NCBI GenBank assembly: GCA_035516175.1
Contig: DATJAO010000066.1
Coordinates: forward strand, 21,488 to 85,487
Reading direction: 5' to 3'
DNA length: 64,000 nucleotides
From: DASPSR01 sp035516175
GTDB lineage: Bacteria; Nitrospirota; UBA9217
Of the stretch, positions 51,191-60,957 are shown one piece after another (within the stretch, counting starts at the first letter, position 1; each line of letters opens with the position of its first letter). The notes under the pieces are model-generated. The model was given only the letters and a program-made list of their open reading frames with translations, did no database searches and had not been told where the DNA came from. The position numbers were made by a program, and so were the translations under genes.

Positions 51191-51901
51191 GTGCCCGGGT
51201 TGTCTGTGAATATCGATCATATTGCCACGATCCGCCAGGCGAGAAAGGGTATCGAGCCTGACCCGGTTGCCGCGGCTGTGATCGCAGAACTTTCTGGCGC
51301 GGATGGGATCATTGCGCATCTCAGGGAAGACAGGCGGCATATTCAGGACCGTGACCTGAGGCTGCTTCGTGAGATGGTGCAGACCAAATTAAACCTTGAG
51401 ATGGCCGCAACCGAAGAGATGCAGCGAATCGCCATCGATACTAAACCGAATATTGCGACTCTCGTGCCGGAGAAGCGGGAAGAACTGACGACCGAGGGAG
51501 GACTGGAAGTGGCTTCCCGTGTTTCTTTTCTGAAGGAGTATGTTGCGCGTCTTCAGGAGAGAGGGATTATCGTAAGCCTTTTCATCGATCCCGACGAAAA
51601 GCAGATCGCTGCGTCGAAGAAGACCGGCACGGACTGGATCGAGATCCATACGGGTGCGTATGCAAATGCCATGGCCGGGAAAGCTCGAGAACGAGAACTC
51701 TTGCGAGTTGACGAGTGCGCAAAGCTTGCGGCGAGCCTCGGACTGCGCGTGGGCGCAGGACACGGCCTGAACTATTTCAACGTGCGGTGGATCGCCCGGA
51801 TTACTGAAGTGGAAGAACTGAACATTGGCCACAGCATCATTTCGCGCGCGGCGCTCGTTGGGATCGAGCGAGCGGTGAAAGAGATGAAACAATTAATTTG
51901 A
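51191..51901 (+). CDS. pdxJ: Pyridoxine 5'-phosphate synthase
   Basis: Condenses 1-deoxyxylulose phosphate with 3-amino-2-oxopropyl phosphate in de novo vitamin B6 synthesis. TIM barrel of 236 residues with SVNIDHIATIRQARKG (residues 5-20), HLREDRRHIQDRDLRLL, NLEMAATEEM, VPEKREELTTEGGL and HTGAYANA; GAGHGLNYFNV is near the end. The GTG start follows CAGGAGGAAC. acpS follows, the order seen in many proteobacteria. Confidence 0.96.
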   Translation: MPGLSVNIDHIATIRQARKGIEPDPVAAAVIAELSGADGIIAHLREDRRHIQDRDLRLLREMVQTKLNLEMAATEEMQRIAIDTKPNIATLVPEKREELTTEGGLEVASRVSFLKEYVARLQERGIIVSLFIDPDEKQIAASKKTGTDWIEIHTGAYANAMAGKARERELLRVDECAKLAASLGLRVGAGHGLNYFNVRWIARITEVEELNIGHSIISRAALVGIERAVKEMKQLI

Positions 51902-51945
51902 ATCATGAGCGTTGCATTTTGAGTTTGGAGAACACGGGGGAAGAC

Positions 51946-52332
51946 ATGATCATCGGTATCGGTATTGACCTTGTGAAGATCGACCGAATCGACAAGGCCG
52001 GGAAAAATCATTCGGGGTTCCTTGAGCGGGTATTCTCTGAGCGTGAGCGTGAATACTGCGCTCGGCAAAAATTCCCGGCTCAGCACTACGCGGGGAGGTT
52101 CGCGGCGAAAGAGGCGGTGCTCAAGGCAATAGGCACGGGGTGGAGCACAGGTGTGAAATGGACGGATATGGAAGTGCTTCACGGCGATGGTGGGGGGCCC
52201 GTTGTGAACATCTCCGGCAGGGTCAAAGATCTTATGGACCTCAAGGGCGTCAAGCAGATATTCCTCAGTTATTCGCATGACGAAGGGTATGCCGTGGCAC
52301 ATGTGGTGCTCGTCGGAAACGCGACATATTAA
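51946..52332 (+). CDS. acpS: Holo-[acyl-carrier-protein] synthase
   Basis: Transfers phosphopantetheine from CoA to apo-ACP. 128 residues with IIGIGIDLVKIDRI (metal-binding Asp8) and RFAAKEAVLKAIGTGW (Glu and Lys of the active site). ATG 51946 is preferred over an ATG at 51898, since GGGGGAAG lies just upstream and the protein then starts in the normal place. Directly after pdxJ. Confidence 0.95.
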   Translation: MIIGIGIDLVKIDRIDKAGKNHSGFLERVFSEREREYCARQKFPAQHYAGRFAAKEAVLKAIGTGWSTGVKWTDMEVLHGDGGGPVVNISGRVKDLMDLKGVKQIFLSYSHDEGYAVAHVVLVGNATY

Positions 52333-52395
52333 ACAAGCGAGCGTCGATAGAACTCGTTTTGAAACAGGTGCTCACATTCCGTACCGGATAGAACA

Positions 52396-53937
52396 ATGAA
52401 GATAGTCACAGTTGAGCAGATAAAGAATATTGACCGCAGAGCGATCAAGGACCTCGGTATCCCCGGTCCTGTCCTGATGGAGAATGCAGCTGCAGCAGTT
52501 ATGGTCGAGATGGAAAAGTTCTTCCCCAGCCTCGCAGGCACAAAGGTGGGCATCATCTGCGGCAAGGGCAACAACGGCGGTGATGGACTGGCGCTCGCCC
52601 GGCGGCTCAATATCCGCGGCGTGCCGGTGCGGGTTGCGCTGCTCGCATCCTTTGGCGAAGTAACAGGTGATGCAAAGATCAATCTTTCCATTCTTAGAAA
52701 AATGGGCATGGAGATCGCGCAGAATGCAAGAACGCACGCAATCTCCGATATTATCGCATGGTCTGACATTCTTGTTGATGCACTGCTCGGCGTGGGGCTC
52801 TCCACACCTCTTAAAGGAATTTACGCATTTGCCGTGGAGATGATGAACGCGTCGGGTAGACCCTTGGTCGCCATAGATATTCCCACCGGCATCAACGCCG
52901 ATACGGGTGAGGTCATGGGATCAGCGGTGAGGGCTGACCTTACGGTCACCATGGCGCTTCTGAAAAGGGGGATGGTGCTCCAACCCGGTGCTCGGCATGC
53001 CGGCACAGTAAGGATCGCAGACATTGGCATCCCGTCCCAAGTCGTTGAAAAGGAAAAAATAAACGTTCATCTTTTAAATCATGATTACGGGTGGGGTCTT
53101 ATCGGCCGTCGAGAGCCTGATGCTCACAAAGGCGACTTCGGTCACCTCATGGTCGTTGCTGGTTCATTGGGCAAAGCCGGCGCAGCGGTCATGGCCGCAC
53201 GCGGCGCCCTCAGGGCCGGTGCAGGGCTTGTGAGCGTCGCTACGCCAAATAGCCTTGTCCCGATCATTCAGCAGCAGATTTTCGAGGCCATGTGTATCCC
53301 TTCGGCAGAGAGCATCGATGGGACTTTCGGCATAGGGGCAGAGGATGAACTGCTCAAGGCTGCTGCGAAGATGAACGCATGCGCCCTCGGACCCGGCCTT
53401 TCGACACACTATGAGACGGTCCAAGTGGTGAGGAGCCTTGTCCAACGGCTTACTATTCCCATGGTGATCGACGCAGATGGGCTCAATGCTCTTATCGGGT
53501 CTCTCGATATAATCAAGAAGACCAAAGCGCCTGTCATTATGACACCTCATCCCGGCGAATTGGGCAGGCTTCTCGGCGTCTCGCCCGGTGATGTGCAGAA
53601 AGACAGGATTGGCATCACATCTGATTTTGCCGCCAAATATAAAGTAACAGTCGTGCTCAAGGGTGCCGGCACGGTGATCGCAACTCCGGACGGACGGGTG
53701 TTCGTTAACTCCACAGGCAACCCTGGCATGGCTACAGGCGGCACGGGCGATGTGCTCACTGGAATGATCGGCGGTCTTTTGGCCCAGGGATATACCGCAA
53801 CTCAAGCAGCATGCCTCGGTGTCTATCTTCATGGCTTGGCCGGAGACCTGGCTGCGAAGGAGAAAAGCGAGGAGAGCATGATCGCCGGAGATTTGATCGA
53901 GAAGATCCCGGATGCAATAAGCGAGATTTTGAAATAG
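52396..53937 (+). CDS. nnrD: Bifunctional NAD(P)H-hydrate epimerase/dehydratase (NnrE-NnrD fusion)
   Basis: Repairs hydrated NADH and NADPH. The N-terminal YjeF epimerase domain (about residues 1-215) has RAIKDLGIPGPVLMENAA and GKGNNGGDGLALAR; the C-terminal kinase-fold dehydratase (about 225-513) has HKGDFGHLMVVAGS, TPHPGELGRLLG and NPGMATGGTGDVLTGMIGG. 513 residues, the normal bacterial fusion. In the pdxJ-acpS-nnr-tsaE order often seen in bacteria. Confidence 0.95.
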   Translation: MKIVTVEQIKNIDRRAIKDLGIPGPVLMENAAAAVMVEMEKFFPSLAGTKVGIICGKGNNGGDGLALARRLNIRGVPVRVALLASFGEVTGDAKINLSILRKMGMEIAQNARTHAISDIIAWSDILVDALLGVGLSTPLKGIYAFAVEMMNASGRPLVAIDIPTGINADTGEVMGSAVRADLTVTMALLKRGMVLQPGARHAGTVRIADIGIPSQVVEKEKINVHLLNHDYGWGLIGRREPDAHKGDFGHLMVVAGSLGKAGAAVMAARGALRAGAGLVSVATPNSLVPIIQQQIFEAMCIPSAESIDGTFGIGAEDELLKAAAKMNACALGPGLSTHYETVQVVRSLVQRLTIPMVIDADGLNALIGSLDIIKKTKAPVIMTPHPGELGRLLGVSPGDVQKDRIGITSDFAAKYKVTVVLKGAGTVIATPDGRVFVNSTGNPGMATGGTGDVLTGMIGGLLAQGYTATQAACLGVYLHGLAGDLAAKEKSEESMIAGDLIEKIPDAISEILK

Positions 53938-53987
53938 TATCAACGGGTAAAGTTTATTATAAAATGAAAAAGTAGGGTGGTGACATT

Positions 53988-54446
53988 ATGCTAACCGCGA
54001 GAGACATCATGACCAGAAACGTAGTAACCGTTAAACCCGACACCTCCATCGAGGAACTGGCTACCATCCTCGTCGAGAACGAGATCAGCGGCGTGCCGGT
54101 GGTGGACGATGCGGGCTCGCTCTTCGGCATCGTGACCGAGAACGATCTTATCAGTCGAAACAAGCGCCTCCACATCCCAACGGTGATAAGCTTCCTCGAT
54201 GCGGCTATCTACCTCGAAAGCTCCCGGAAATTCGAGGATGAAGTGAAGCGCGTGGCCGCGACCAAGGTCGGCGACATCTGCGCCCGCAAAGTCGTTACGA
54301 TCACAGAAGATGTTACGGTAGTGGACATCGCCACGATCATGGCCGAGAAAAAAGTACACTTGCTCCCCGTGATGAAGGACGGCAAGGTTGTGGGTATTGT
54401 AGGCAAGCGCGATATGGTCAGGGCCGTCGCGCGACAGGCTGAATAA
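53988..54446 (+). CDS. CBS-domain pair protein
   Basis: 152 residues consisting of two CBS motifs (about 1-60 and 90-150), which bind adenine nucleotides as energy sensors. Marks: TARDIMTRNVVTVKPDTSIE, FGIVTENDLIS, and VGIVGKRDMVRAVAR. No effector domain. A 40-residue segment between the motifs follows the BON-less type. It overlaps tsaE by one base (TAATG), so they are co-translated; a direct functional link is not known. Confidence 0.9.
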   Translation: MLTARDIMTRNVVTVKPDTSIEELATILVENEISGVPVVDDAGSLFGIVTENDLISRNKRLHIPTVISFLDAAIYLESSRKFEDEVKRVAATKVGDICARKVVTITEDVTVVDIATIMAEKKVHLLPVMKDGKVVGIVGKRDMVRAVARQAE

Positions 54447-54943
54447 TGTTCAGCGTGGTTACGTCAAGTCACGAGCAGACCTGGCGGATAGGTCAAATGC
54501 TTGGATCACGTCTTGAAGCAGGGGACACGGTTTGCCTTTACGGCGACCTCGGTGCGGGCAAGACAAGCTTCTCCTACGGGATCGCTCTAGGGCTCGACGT
54601 GAAGGACCAGTACATCACGAGTCCTACATTCACCTTCGTGAACGAGTACAAGGGGCGGATACCATTTTACCATATCGATCTTTATCGACTCAAAGACCCC
54701 GAAGAGCTTGAAGGCATCGGATTTGAGGAATATATTGATTCCGACGGCGTTACGGTGATAGAATGGGCCGAGCGTGCGGAGGACGAACTTCCTGATGACC
54801 GTCTCAGCGTGTATTTCAGTTATGTTGATGAACGCAGCCGCGAGATCGGTTTTATCGCCGAGGGAGAACGGTACGAGAAACTTTTGCACGACTTACGTAA
54901 CGAGTTATCAGTCAATAAGGTTTCGGACATAATAAAATATTGA
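54446..54943 (+). CDS. tsaE: tRNA threonylcarbamoyladenosine ATPase TsaE
   Basis: ATPase of the TsaBDE complex that makes t6A37 in ANN-decoding tRNAs. Walker A is CLYGDLGAGKTSFSYGIALG (residues near 32-51), then TSPTFTFVNEYKG, FYHIDLYRL and VIEWAERAEDELP. 165 residues, normal. It begins at the CBS-gene stop. tsaB and tsaD are not in the window. Confidence 0.95.
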   Translation: MFSVVTSSHEQTWRIGQMLGSRLEAGDTVCLYGDLGAGKTSFSYGIALGLDVKDQYITSPTFTFVNEYKGRIPFYHIDLYRLKDPEELEGIGFEEYIDSDGVTVIEWAERAEDELPDDRLSVYFSYVDERSREIGFIAEGERYEKLLHDLRNELSVNKVSDIIKY

Positions 54944-55049
54944 GATTGTCGAGATAGACTGTTCCTGCTGGGGTGGGTTATCAAATACGCTAGACCACAT
55001 GCCACCATCATATCCGTTTTGCAGAACACGCAACGGTAAAAATACCAGA

Positions 55050-55901
55050 ATGAAAAAAATCGGCATCATTGCAAAAGATATTCCTGCGGCGCAGAAGGCG
55101 GCAAAGAAGCTGACTGCATGGCTTGAGTCGCGAGGGAAAAAAGTATTTATCGATAGTCAGACTGCTGCATCCATTAAAGCGAAGGGATATGACCGTGCAG
55201 AAATCCCATCGCTTGTCGAGATGCTGATAATTCTTGGCGGCGACGGGACTCTTCTATCCGCTGCAAGGTACGTGGCCGATGCGCATACCGACGTCCCCAT
55301 TTTCGGGGTAAACCTTGGGAGCCTAGGGTTCATGGCTGAGGTCTCGCTTGATGAGCTGTACGGAAACCTGGAAAAGGCGATCGCGGGCAAGCTCGAGACC
55401 GAGGACCGGATGATGCTTACTGCGAGCGTTCTTCGTGACGGACGGCGCGTATCTCAGTACCGTGTGCTGAACGACGCGGTGATCAACAAAGGTGCCCTCG
55501 CGCGGATGATGGAGCTTAAGGTCTCGGTGAATGACCGCCATTTGACTACGCTCCGATCCGACGGGCTGATCGTTGCAACGCCCACGGGTTCGACGGCGTA
55601 TTCGCTTTCGGCAGGCGGCCCCATCATCCATCCTACGATACACTGCTTTGTGGTGACGCCTATATGTCCGCATACGCTCTCAAACAGGCCAATAGCCCTG
55701 CCCGATAGTGTCGTTGTCAGGGTGTGCCTTTCCTCTCAGAGCGAAGACGTATCGCTTACACTCGATGGCCAGATAGGTTTCCCTCTCCAGTGGAGTGATA
55801 TCGTAGAGATCAAAAGATCCCGATTCAAGATGAGGCTGATTAAACATCCTACCAAGAGTTACTATGAAATTCTTCGAGCCAAACTCAAGTGGGGCAACTA
55901 A
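55050..55901 (+). CDS. nadK: NAD kinase
   Basis: Phosphorylates NAD to NADP. Family motifs: LGGDGTLLSAARYV (GGDG), NLGSLGFMAEVS, and RSDGLIVATPTGSTAYSLSA with the NAD-binding GGPIIHPT. 283 residues from ATG 55050 (MKKIGIIAKD); an ATG at 54999 is in frame but would add a nonconserved tail. Separate from tsaE by 106 bp. Confidence 0.95.
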   Translation: MKKIGIIAKDIPAAQKAAKKLTAWLESRGKKVFIDSQTAASIKAKGYDRAEIPSLVEMLIILGGDGTLLSAARYVADAHTDVPIFGVNLGSLGFMAEVSLDELYGNLEKAIAGKLETEDRMMLTASVLRDGRRVSQYRVLNDAVINKGALARMMELKVSVNDRHLTTLRSDGLIVATPTGSTAYSLSAGGPIIHPTIHCFVVTPICPHTLSNRPIALPDSVVVRVCLSSQSEDVSLTLDGQIGFPLQWSDIVEIKRSRFKMRLIKHPTKSYYEILRAKLKWGN

Positions 55902-55973
55902 GATTGCATTCAACGTGTTAAGGCCAAAGTACACGCCGCTTTGCTCCTAGCAAGGACACGATTATAATTTGAA

Positions 55974-56756
55974 ATGAATGATATCGAGAGCGAGCTTTTA
56001 GACATTGTGACACAAATCAGGAAGCATCTTGAGTACCAGCGGATGCTGGGGGTAGGCTCGATCGAGCTGATCCCAACAATGACCGCGTTACTGACGGATA
56101 AAGCTGATGCCCCGTCTGCGGTAAATAAAGGACAATCGTCTGCAACAAAGACAGGACATGTTCCGAAAACAGAAGAACGAGTCCCGTGTCCATGTGGGGG
56201 ACTAACGGCGGTTCGCGAGGAACTGGGGAACTGCAGCAGATGCAAACTGCACAAAGGCAGAAAAACCATTGTTTTCGGCGAAGGCGACCCGAGCTCTGTG
56301 CTCGTGTTCGTGGGGGAAGGTCCGGGATACGAAGAGGACCAGCAGGGAAGGCCATTCGTAGGTGCGGCTGGACAGCTTCTTACGGATATTATCGTCAAAG
56401 GCATTAAGCTCAGTCGCGAGGACGTTTACATCTGCAACATTGTAAAGTGCAGGCCGCCGAACAACCGGAACCCTGAACCTGATGAGATCAATGCATGCGA
56501 GCCATTTCTCCTCAAGCAGCTCGAGGCTATCAAACCGAAGATTATCGTAGCGCTCGGTAATATCGCAGCCAAGACGCTGCTCAAAACTGGTGAAGGAATC
56601 ACGTCGCTTCGAGGTCGATGGCAGACATACCATGGCATAGCGGTCATGCCCACGTTCCATCCTGCATATCTGCTCAGAAACCCGAAGGATAAGGCGCTGG
56701 TATGGGAAGACATCAAGAAAGTCATTACAGAATTGGATAGGATCCGGCAAGGATAA
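55974..56756 (+). CDS. Family 4 (iron-sulfur) uracil-DNA glycosylase
   Basis: Removes uracil from DNA. The catalytic domain has GEGPGYEEDQQGRPFVGAAG (active-site motif 1), NIVKCRPPNNRNPEP and motif 2 TFHPAYLLRNP. Four Cys for the [4Fe-4S] cluster are visible: CSRCKLHKGR (two), VKCRPP and NACEPFLL. A 75-residue N-terminal extension (helical, then disordered) precedes the domain. 260 residues. Same direction as mutS, though separated by 640 bases. Confidence 0.92.
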   Translation: MNDIESELLDIVTQIRKHLEYQRMLGVGSIELIPTMTALLTDKADAPSAVNKGQSSATKTGHVPKTEERVPCPCGGLTAVREELGNCSRCKLHKGRKTIVFGEGDPSSVLVFVGEGPGYEEDQQGRPFVGAAGQLLTDIIVKGIKLSREDVYICNIVKCRPPNNRNPEPDEINACEPFLLKQLEAIKPKIIVALGNIAAKTLLKTGEGITSLRGRWQTYHGIAVMPTFHPAYLLRNPKDKALVWEDIKKVITELDRIRQG

Positions 56757-57395
56757 AAGCAGAGCTCAGATCGCAGACGAAAGCAACAGCTCATCTGTCC
56801 TCTTTTCTTTTTTCTGACATCTAAATCTCTCGGATTTGGTCCGGGCGCCATGGCACATGAGATATATCCTGAATAATACGACCGCTGCAGGATGCATCCC
56901 GTGCGATGAAGTGAAGAGGAGTAATGACCGAATAAACTACATTCTCTTTTGTGGAACGAATTACTCGTACTCATGCATCTCTATTCCTTCAAAAATGGTC
57001 ATTTGGTCATTGTGCCGCATACCATGAGACCGCTTCGACAAGTTACCCGAAAAAGAGCGCGGCGTCATCATGAAGGTCACATAGGCATTCACGAAGATGC
57101 GCGAACTTGCTCTGGGTCCAGATGGGTCCAATGTAGGTAATAATATTGGAAAGTCGGCGGGCGCGGCGAACCCCCAACACCTGCGTGTGCAGATGGTTCC
57201 GCCTGGATCGACGATACGAGCAATATGACGGTTTTCGACAACTCCCGTGTGATGCCGGCGCTGCTCGGTGAGTCCCCTGAGCTGCAGAAAATGGATTTTT
57301 GGGGACTGAAAAGCTGACCAAGATTTTCACAAGTATATTTTTGTGAAAATAACTGCACGAGGAGAGATCGTGGTGAGGAAGATGGGGAGAGGGAG
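56757..57395. other. Gap between the glycosylase and mutS with coding-like fragments
   Basis: 639 bases without an intact gene. A + frame at 57097-57228 reads MRELALGPDGSNVGNNIGKS then AGAANPQHLRVQMVPPGST, and another + frame at 57144-57317 ends DFWGLKS with SAWIDDTSNMTVFDNSRVMP before it. Both are short, overlap each other in different frames and have no ribosome site; a decayed gene is possible. The first 300 bases show nothing. Confidence 0.3.
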
Positions 57396-60149
57396 ATGTC
57401 TACATATTATTCTTCCGCCATTTTCCCAAGTTCCCCTTCTATCCTTATGATTTCTGCTGAAATTACCATGTCAGACCTCACTCCTCTCATGAAGCAGTAC
57501 CGCGAGATCAAGCGTCAGCACCTGGACGCCATCCTGCTTTTTCGCATGGGCGATTTTTACGAGATGTTCGACCAGGATGCGGTCACCGCGTCTAAAGTGC
57601 TTGAGATCACGCTTACTGCCCGCAACAAATCGAAGGGCATCGAAACGCCGCTCTGCGGGTTCCCATATCACGCAGCCGATGGCTACATAGCGAAGCTCAT
57701 TCGTCGCGGGTTCAAGGTTGCGGTCTGCGAACAAGTGGAGGACCCGAAGCTCGCAAAGGGCATCGTGAAGCGCGAGGTCATTCGGGTGGTAACGCCGGGA
57801 ACCGTGCTTGATTCCAATCTGCTCGATGCCAAAGACAACAACTACCTTGCGGCTCTCTATCCGGCCAAAGATGGTTACGGGCTTGCTTTCCTCGATATAT
57901 CAACGGGCGACTTCTTCATGACGGAGATTGACGGGACCGACAACCTTGTGGAACTGGATACCATGCTTGCGCGTTTTGCTCCCCGTGAGATTGTGCTTCC
58001 CAAGGGGTATCAGCCCGATACAGGACTTTTAGGAATGCTCCGGCAATACACTCAGGCTATCAATGCCTATGACGACTGGACATTTGATTGGCAGACCGCC
58101 AACCGCAAGCTCATCGACCATTTCAAGATGACGTCACTCGAAGGGTTCGGCTGTGGCGGTATGAAGATTGGCATCTCTGCCGCCGGCGCAGCACTCAGCT
58201 ATATCGAGGAAACGCAGAAGACAGGCCTTGCAAACATTCGCCGGATCAAGCCGTTCCTCTCACAGGCGTACATGGTTCTCGATGCCTCATGTCAACGCAA
58301 CCTTGAACTTGTAAGGAACATCTACGATGGTTCCTCAAGAGGAACACTGCTTTCGGTCCTTGATCACACGGTTACATCCATGGGGGGGAGAAAACTTCGT
58401 GAATGGCTTCTGAATCCACTGATGGATGCAGTCGAGATCGAACAGCGCCTCGATGCGGCCGCTGAGTTCAAAAATGCCCACCAGCTACGTTCTGACCTCA
58501 GGACCGCGCTCGGCACGATCTACGACCTGGAGCGGCTTATCAGCCGGGTTTCGCTTGGCGCGGCGAACGCCCGGGACCTGCTCGCGCTCAAGCAGTCTTT
58601 TTCAGTATTGCCGCAGATTCGCGAACTTTTATCCCAGTGCAATTCCCGGCTGATTTATGATTTGACGGCAGGGTGGGATGACCTCCAAGATTTGCTCAAA
58701 CTCATCAACGGCGCCATCTATGATGACCCGCCCTATACCCTGCGGGAAGGCAGGCTGATCAAAAAAGGATACAATGAGGAACTGGATGATCTTCGGTCCA
58801 TCAGCTCCGAAGGCAAAGGATGGATCGCCGGTATTGAACGGCGAGAACGAGAACGTACGGGCATTGGCTCGCTCAAAGTGAGCTACAATAAGGTCTTCGG
58901 GTACTTTATCGAAGTGACGAAGACGAACCTCCAGAATATACCACCGGATTATATTCGCAAACAAACGCTGGCAAACGCGGAACGGTTCATCACGCCAGAG
59001 CTCAAGGAATACGAAGATAAGGTACTCGGTGCTGAAGAGAAGATCCTCGACATGGAATACCGCCTATTTCAGCAGGTACGGGAATCCGTTGCGGGCTCAA
59101 CCGTCAGGATTCAGGATATGGCACGACGGCTTGCACTCTTAGACTGCCTCGCGTCCCTGGCTGAAACGGCTGCTAAGAACAATTATGCCAGGCCGGTGAT
59201 CATCGACGGAGACACTCTCCGGATCATCGAGGGAAGGCATCCCGTCATTGAACAACTTTCTGCGGAAGAGAGGTTTATCCCGAACGACACGATTCTGGAC
59301 TGCGAGGAGAATCAGCTTGTGATCCTCACTGGCCCGAACATGGCGGGAAAATCTACCTATATGCGGCAGGTGGCTTTGATTACGATCATGGCTCAGATGG
59401 GCTGCTTCGTTTCCGCGCGCGAAGCGCACATCGGCCTCGTGGACAGGATATTCACGCGTGTGGGTGCATCTGACTTCATCTCCCGCGGTCAGAGCACCTT
59501 TATGGTAGAGATGAGCGAGACCGCAAACATTTTAAATAATGCAACAGACCGGAGCCTCATCATTCTTGACGAGATAGGCAGGGGCACGAGCACCTTTGAC
59601 GGGATCAGCATAGCCTGGGCCGTGGCCGAGTATATCCACACAAAACTCGGAGCCAGGACTCTTTTCGCCACGCACTACCACGAACTCACCGAGCTTGCGC
59701 TCACCATGGGTCGTGTGAAGAACTACACGGTTGCCATCAAGGAATGGAACGACCAGATCATATTTCTTCGGAAAGTGGTGGCAGGCGGGGCGGACAAGTC
59801 ATACGGTATTCAGGTGGCACGGCTCGCAGGACTTCCGCAGGCCGTGATTCAGAGAGCGAAGGAAGTGCTCGCTAACCTTGAACAGGCTGAATTCAATGAA
59901 CTGGGCGAGCCGGTCGCGGCGACAAAAATCAAGCGGGAAAACGGGGAGACGGAGATATCCATTAATCAAAGCGAAAAAGGCCGAAAAACCGCTGAATCGG
60001 AGGTAATTGAACCGCAACTCGGACTGTTCGCAAGCGAGGCAGGGCTCCTCTTTAAGGAGATTTCGGACCTGAATCTCGATGCCATGACGCCACTCGACGC
60101 TATGAACAAACTGCATGAACTTAAAAAGAGAGTAGGCGGTGAATCCTGA
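57396..60149 (+). CDS. mutS: DNA mismatch repair protein MutS
   Basis: Recognises mismatches and starts repair with MutL. The mismatch-binding domain has the MGDFYEMFDQDA motif; the ATPase has Walker A GPNMAGKST (about residues 646-654), Walker B LIILDEIGRGTSTFDGIS and THYHELTEL. 917 residues from ATG 57396, which has GGAGAGGGAG close by; the conserved protein starts at ATG 57468 (MSDLTPLMKQY), so 57468 is also possible, shortening it to 893. Its C-terminus has the usual tetramer-related tail. Confidence 0.96.
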   Translation: MSTYYSSAIFPSSPSILMISAEITMSDLTPLMKQYREIKRQHLDAILLFRMGDFYEMFDQDAVTASKVLEITLTARNKSKGIETPLCGFPYHAADGYIAKLIRRGFKVAVCEQVEDPKLAKGIVKREVIRVVTPGTVLDSNLLDAKDNNYLAALYPAKDGYGLAFLDISTGDFFMTEIDGTDNLVELDTMLARFAPREIVLPKGYQPDTGLLGMLRQYTQAINAYDDWTFDWQTANRKLIDHFKMTSLEGFGCGGMKIGISAAGAALSYIEETQKTGLANIRRIKPFLSQAYMVLDASCQRNLELVRNIYDGSSRGTLLSVLDHTVTSMGGRKLREWLLNPLMDAVEIEQRLDAAAEFKNAHQLRSDLRTALGTIYDLERLISRVSLGAANARDLLALKQSFSVLPQIRELLSQCNSRLIYDLTAGWDDLQDLLKLINGAIYDDPPYTLREGRLIKKGYNEELDDLRSISSEGKGWIAGIERRERERTGIGSLKVSYNKVFGYFIEVTKTNLQNIPPDYIRKQTLANAERFITPELKEYEDKVLGAEEKILDMEYRLFQQVRESVAGSTVRIQDMARRLALLDCLASLAETAAKNNYARPVIIDGDTLRIIEGRHPVIEQLSAEERFIPNDTILDCEENQLVILTGPNMAGKSTYMRQVALITIMAQMGCFVSAREAHIGLVDRIFTRVGASDFISRGQSTFMVEMSETANILNNATDRSLIILDEIGRGTSTFDGISIAWAVAEYIHTKLGARTLFATHYHELTELALTMGRVKNYTVAIKEWNDQIIFLRKVVAGGADKSYGIQVARLAGLPQAVIQRAKEVLANLEQAEFNELGEPVAATKIKRENGETEISINQSEKGRKTAESEVIEPQLGLFASEAGLLFKEISDLNLDAMTPLDAMNKLHELKKRVGGES

Positions 60150-60191
60150 TGCCGGGCATCCTGAATGATAAGATACCGGTGCAAATCGTTG

Positions 60192-60221
60192 TTGACACTT
60201 TGCCCCGGTTTCTGGTAGTAT
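60192..60221 (+). promoter_or_regulatory. Sigma-70 promoter of rplI
   Basis: TTGACA (60192-60197), 18-base spacer, TAGTAT (60216-60221), followed by AAAGGAGT and ATG 60261. Confidence 0.6.
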
Positions 60222-60260
60222 CTTGCCATCCATAAAAGCTCGAAAGGAGTTGCAACATCA

Positions 60261-60707
60261 ATGCAAGTAATTTTACGGGAAGATATTGATAAGTTAGGAA
60301 AAATAGGAGACCTCGTTAAGGTGGCCGACGGGTATGCAAGAAACCACTTGGTCCCCCTGAAAAAAGCCATTGAGGCCACGCCGAAAAACCTTCGCGCCAT
60401 GGAACATGCGAAGAAGATGGTGGCCGACCGCATCCGGAAATTGAAAAAAGAAGCAGCAGCGGACGCCGACAGGATCAAGGGCCTCTCAATCACGATCAAG
60501 GCCAAGGCAGGGGAAGAAGGCAAACTCTTTGGTTCCGTCACCTCTATGGATATTGCCGAAGCCATGAAGTCGCAGGGTGTCGCTATTGACAAGAGAAAGA
60601 TCTTGCTTGATGAGCCCATCAAGCGGCTTGGAGAATTCACGGTTCCGGTTAAACTGCATGCCGATGTCCATGCGGACCTCAAGGTCTCGGTGGTTGCAGA
60701 GGAATAG
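60261..60707 (+). CDS. rplI: 50S ribosomal protein L9
   Basis: Large-subunit protein L9 (148 residues, normal). It starts MQVILREDIDKLGKIGDLVK with VADGYARNHLVPLKKA, and its C-terminal domain has KLFGSVTSMDIAEA. It stands between its own promoter and terminator; rpsF, ssb and rpsR, often with rplI, are absent here. dnaB follows, which is a common neighbour. Confidence 0.97.
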   Translation: MQVILREDIDKLGKIGDLVKVADGYARNHLVPLKKAIEATPKNLRAMEHAKKMVADRIRKLKKEAAADADRIKGLSITIKAKAGEEGKLFGSVTSMDIAEAMKSQGVAIDKRKILLDEPIKRLGEFTVPVKLHADVHADLKVSVVAEE

Positions 60708-60753
60708 TATCGTACGCTTAATGAACTTGTACGTTTATGATGCAGACCTGACG

Positions 60754-60782
60754 GCCCGTTCTCTGAACGGGCTTGTTATTTC
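60754..60782 (+). terminator. Rho-independent terminator after rplI
   Basis: GCCCGTTC (60754-60761), loop TCT, GAACGGGC (60765-60772): an 8-bp perfect stem followed by TTGTTATTTC. It ends rplI transcription before dnaB. Confidence 0.75.
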
Positions 60783-60957
60783 AGGCTGTTGTATTTACTT
60801 GCCTTTAATTTGTTTGCTCCGTTAGAGAAAGCCGGCACTTGTCGGCAGCATATATCATATCTTGACGATGGCATCATAAAGCTGCCATCTTGACCGATAG
60901 AGATTTGATCTCTAACGGATTGTACTAGTTCCTAACCGTAAGTTTCGAGGTAGAACC

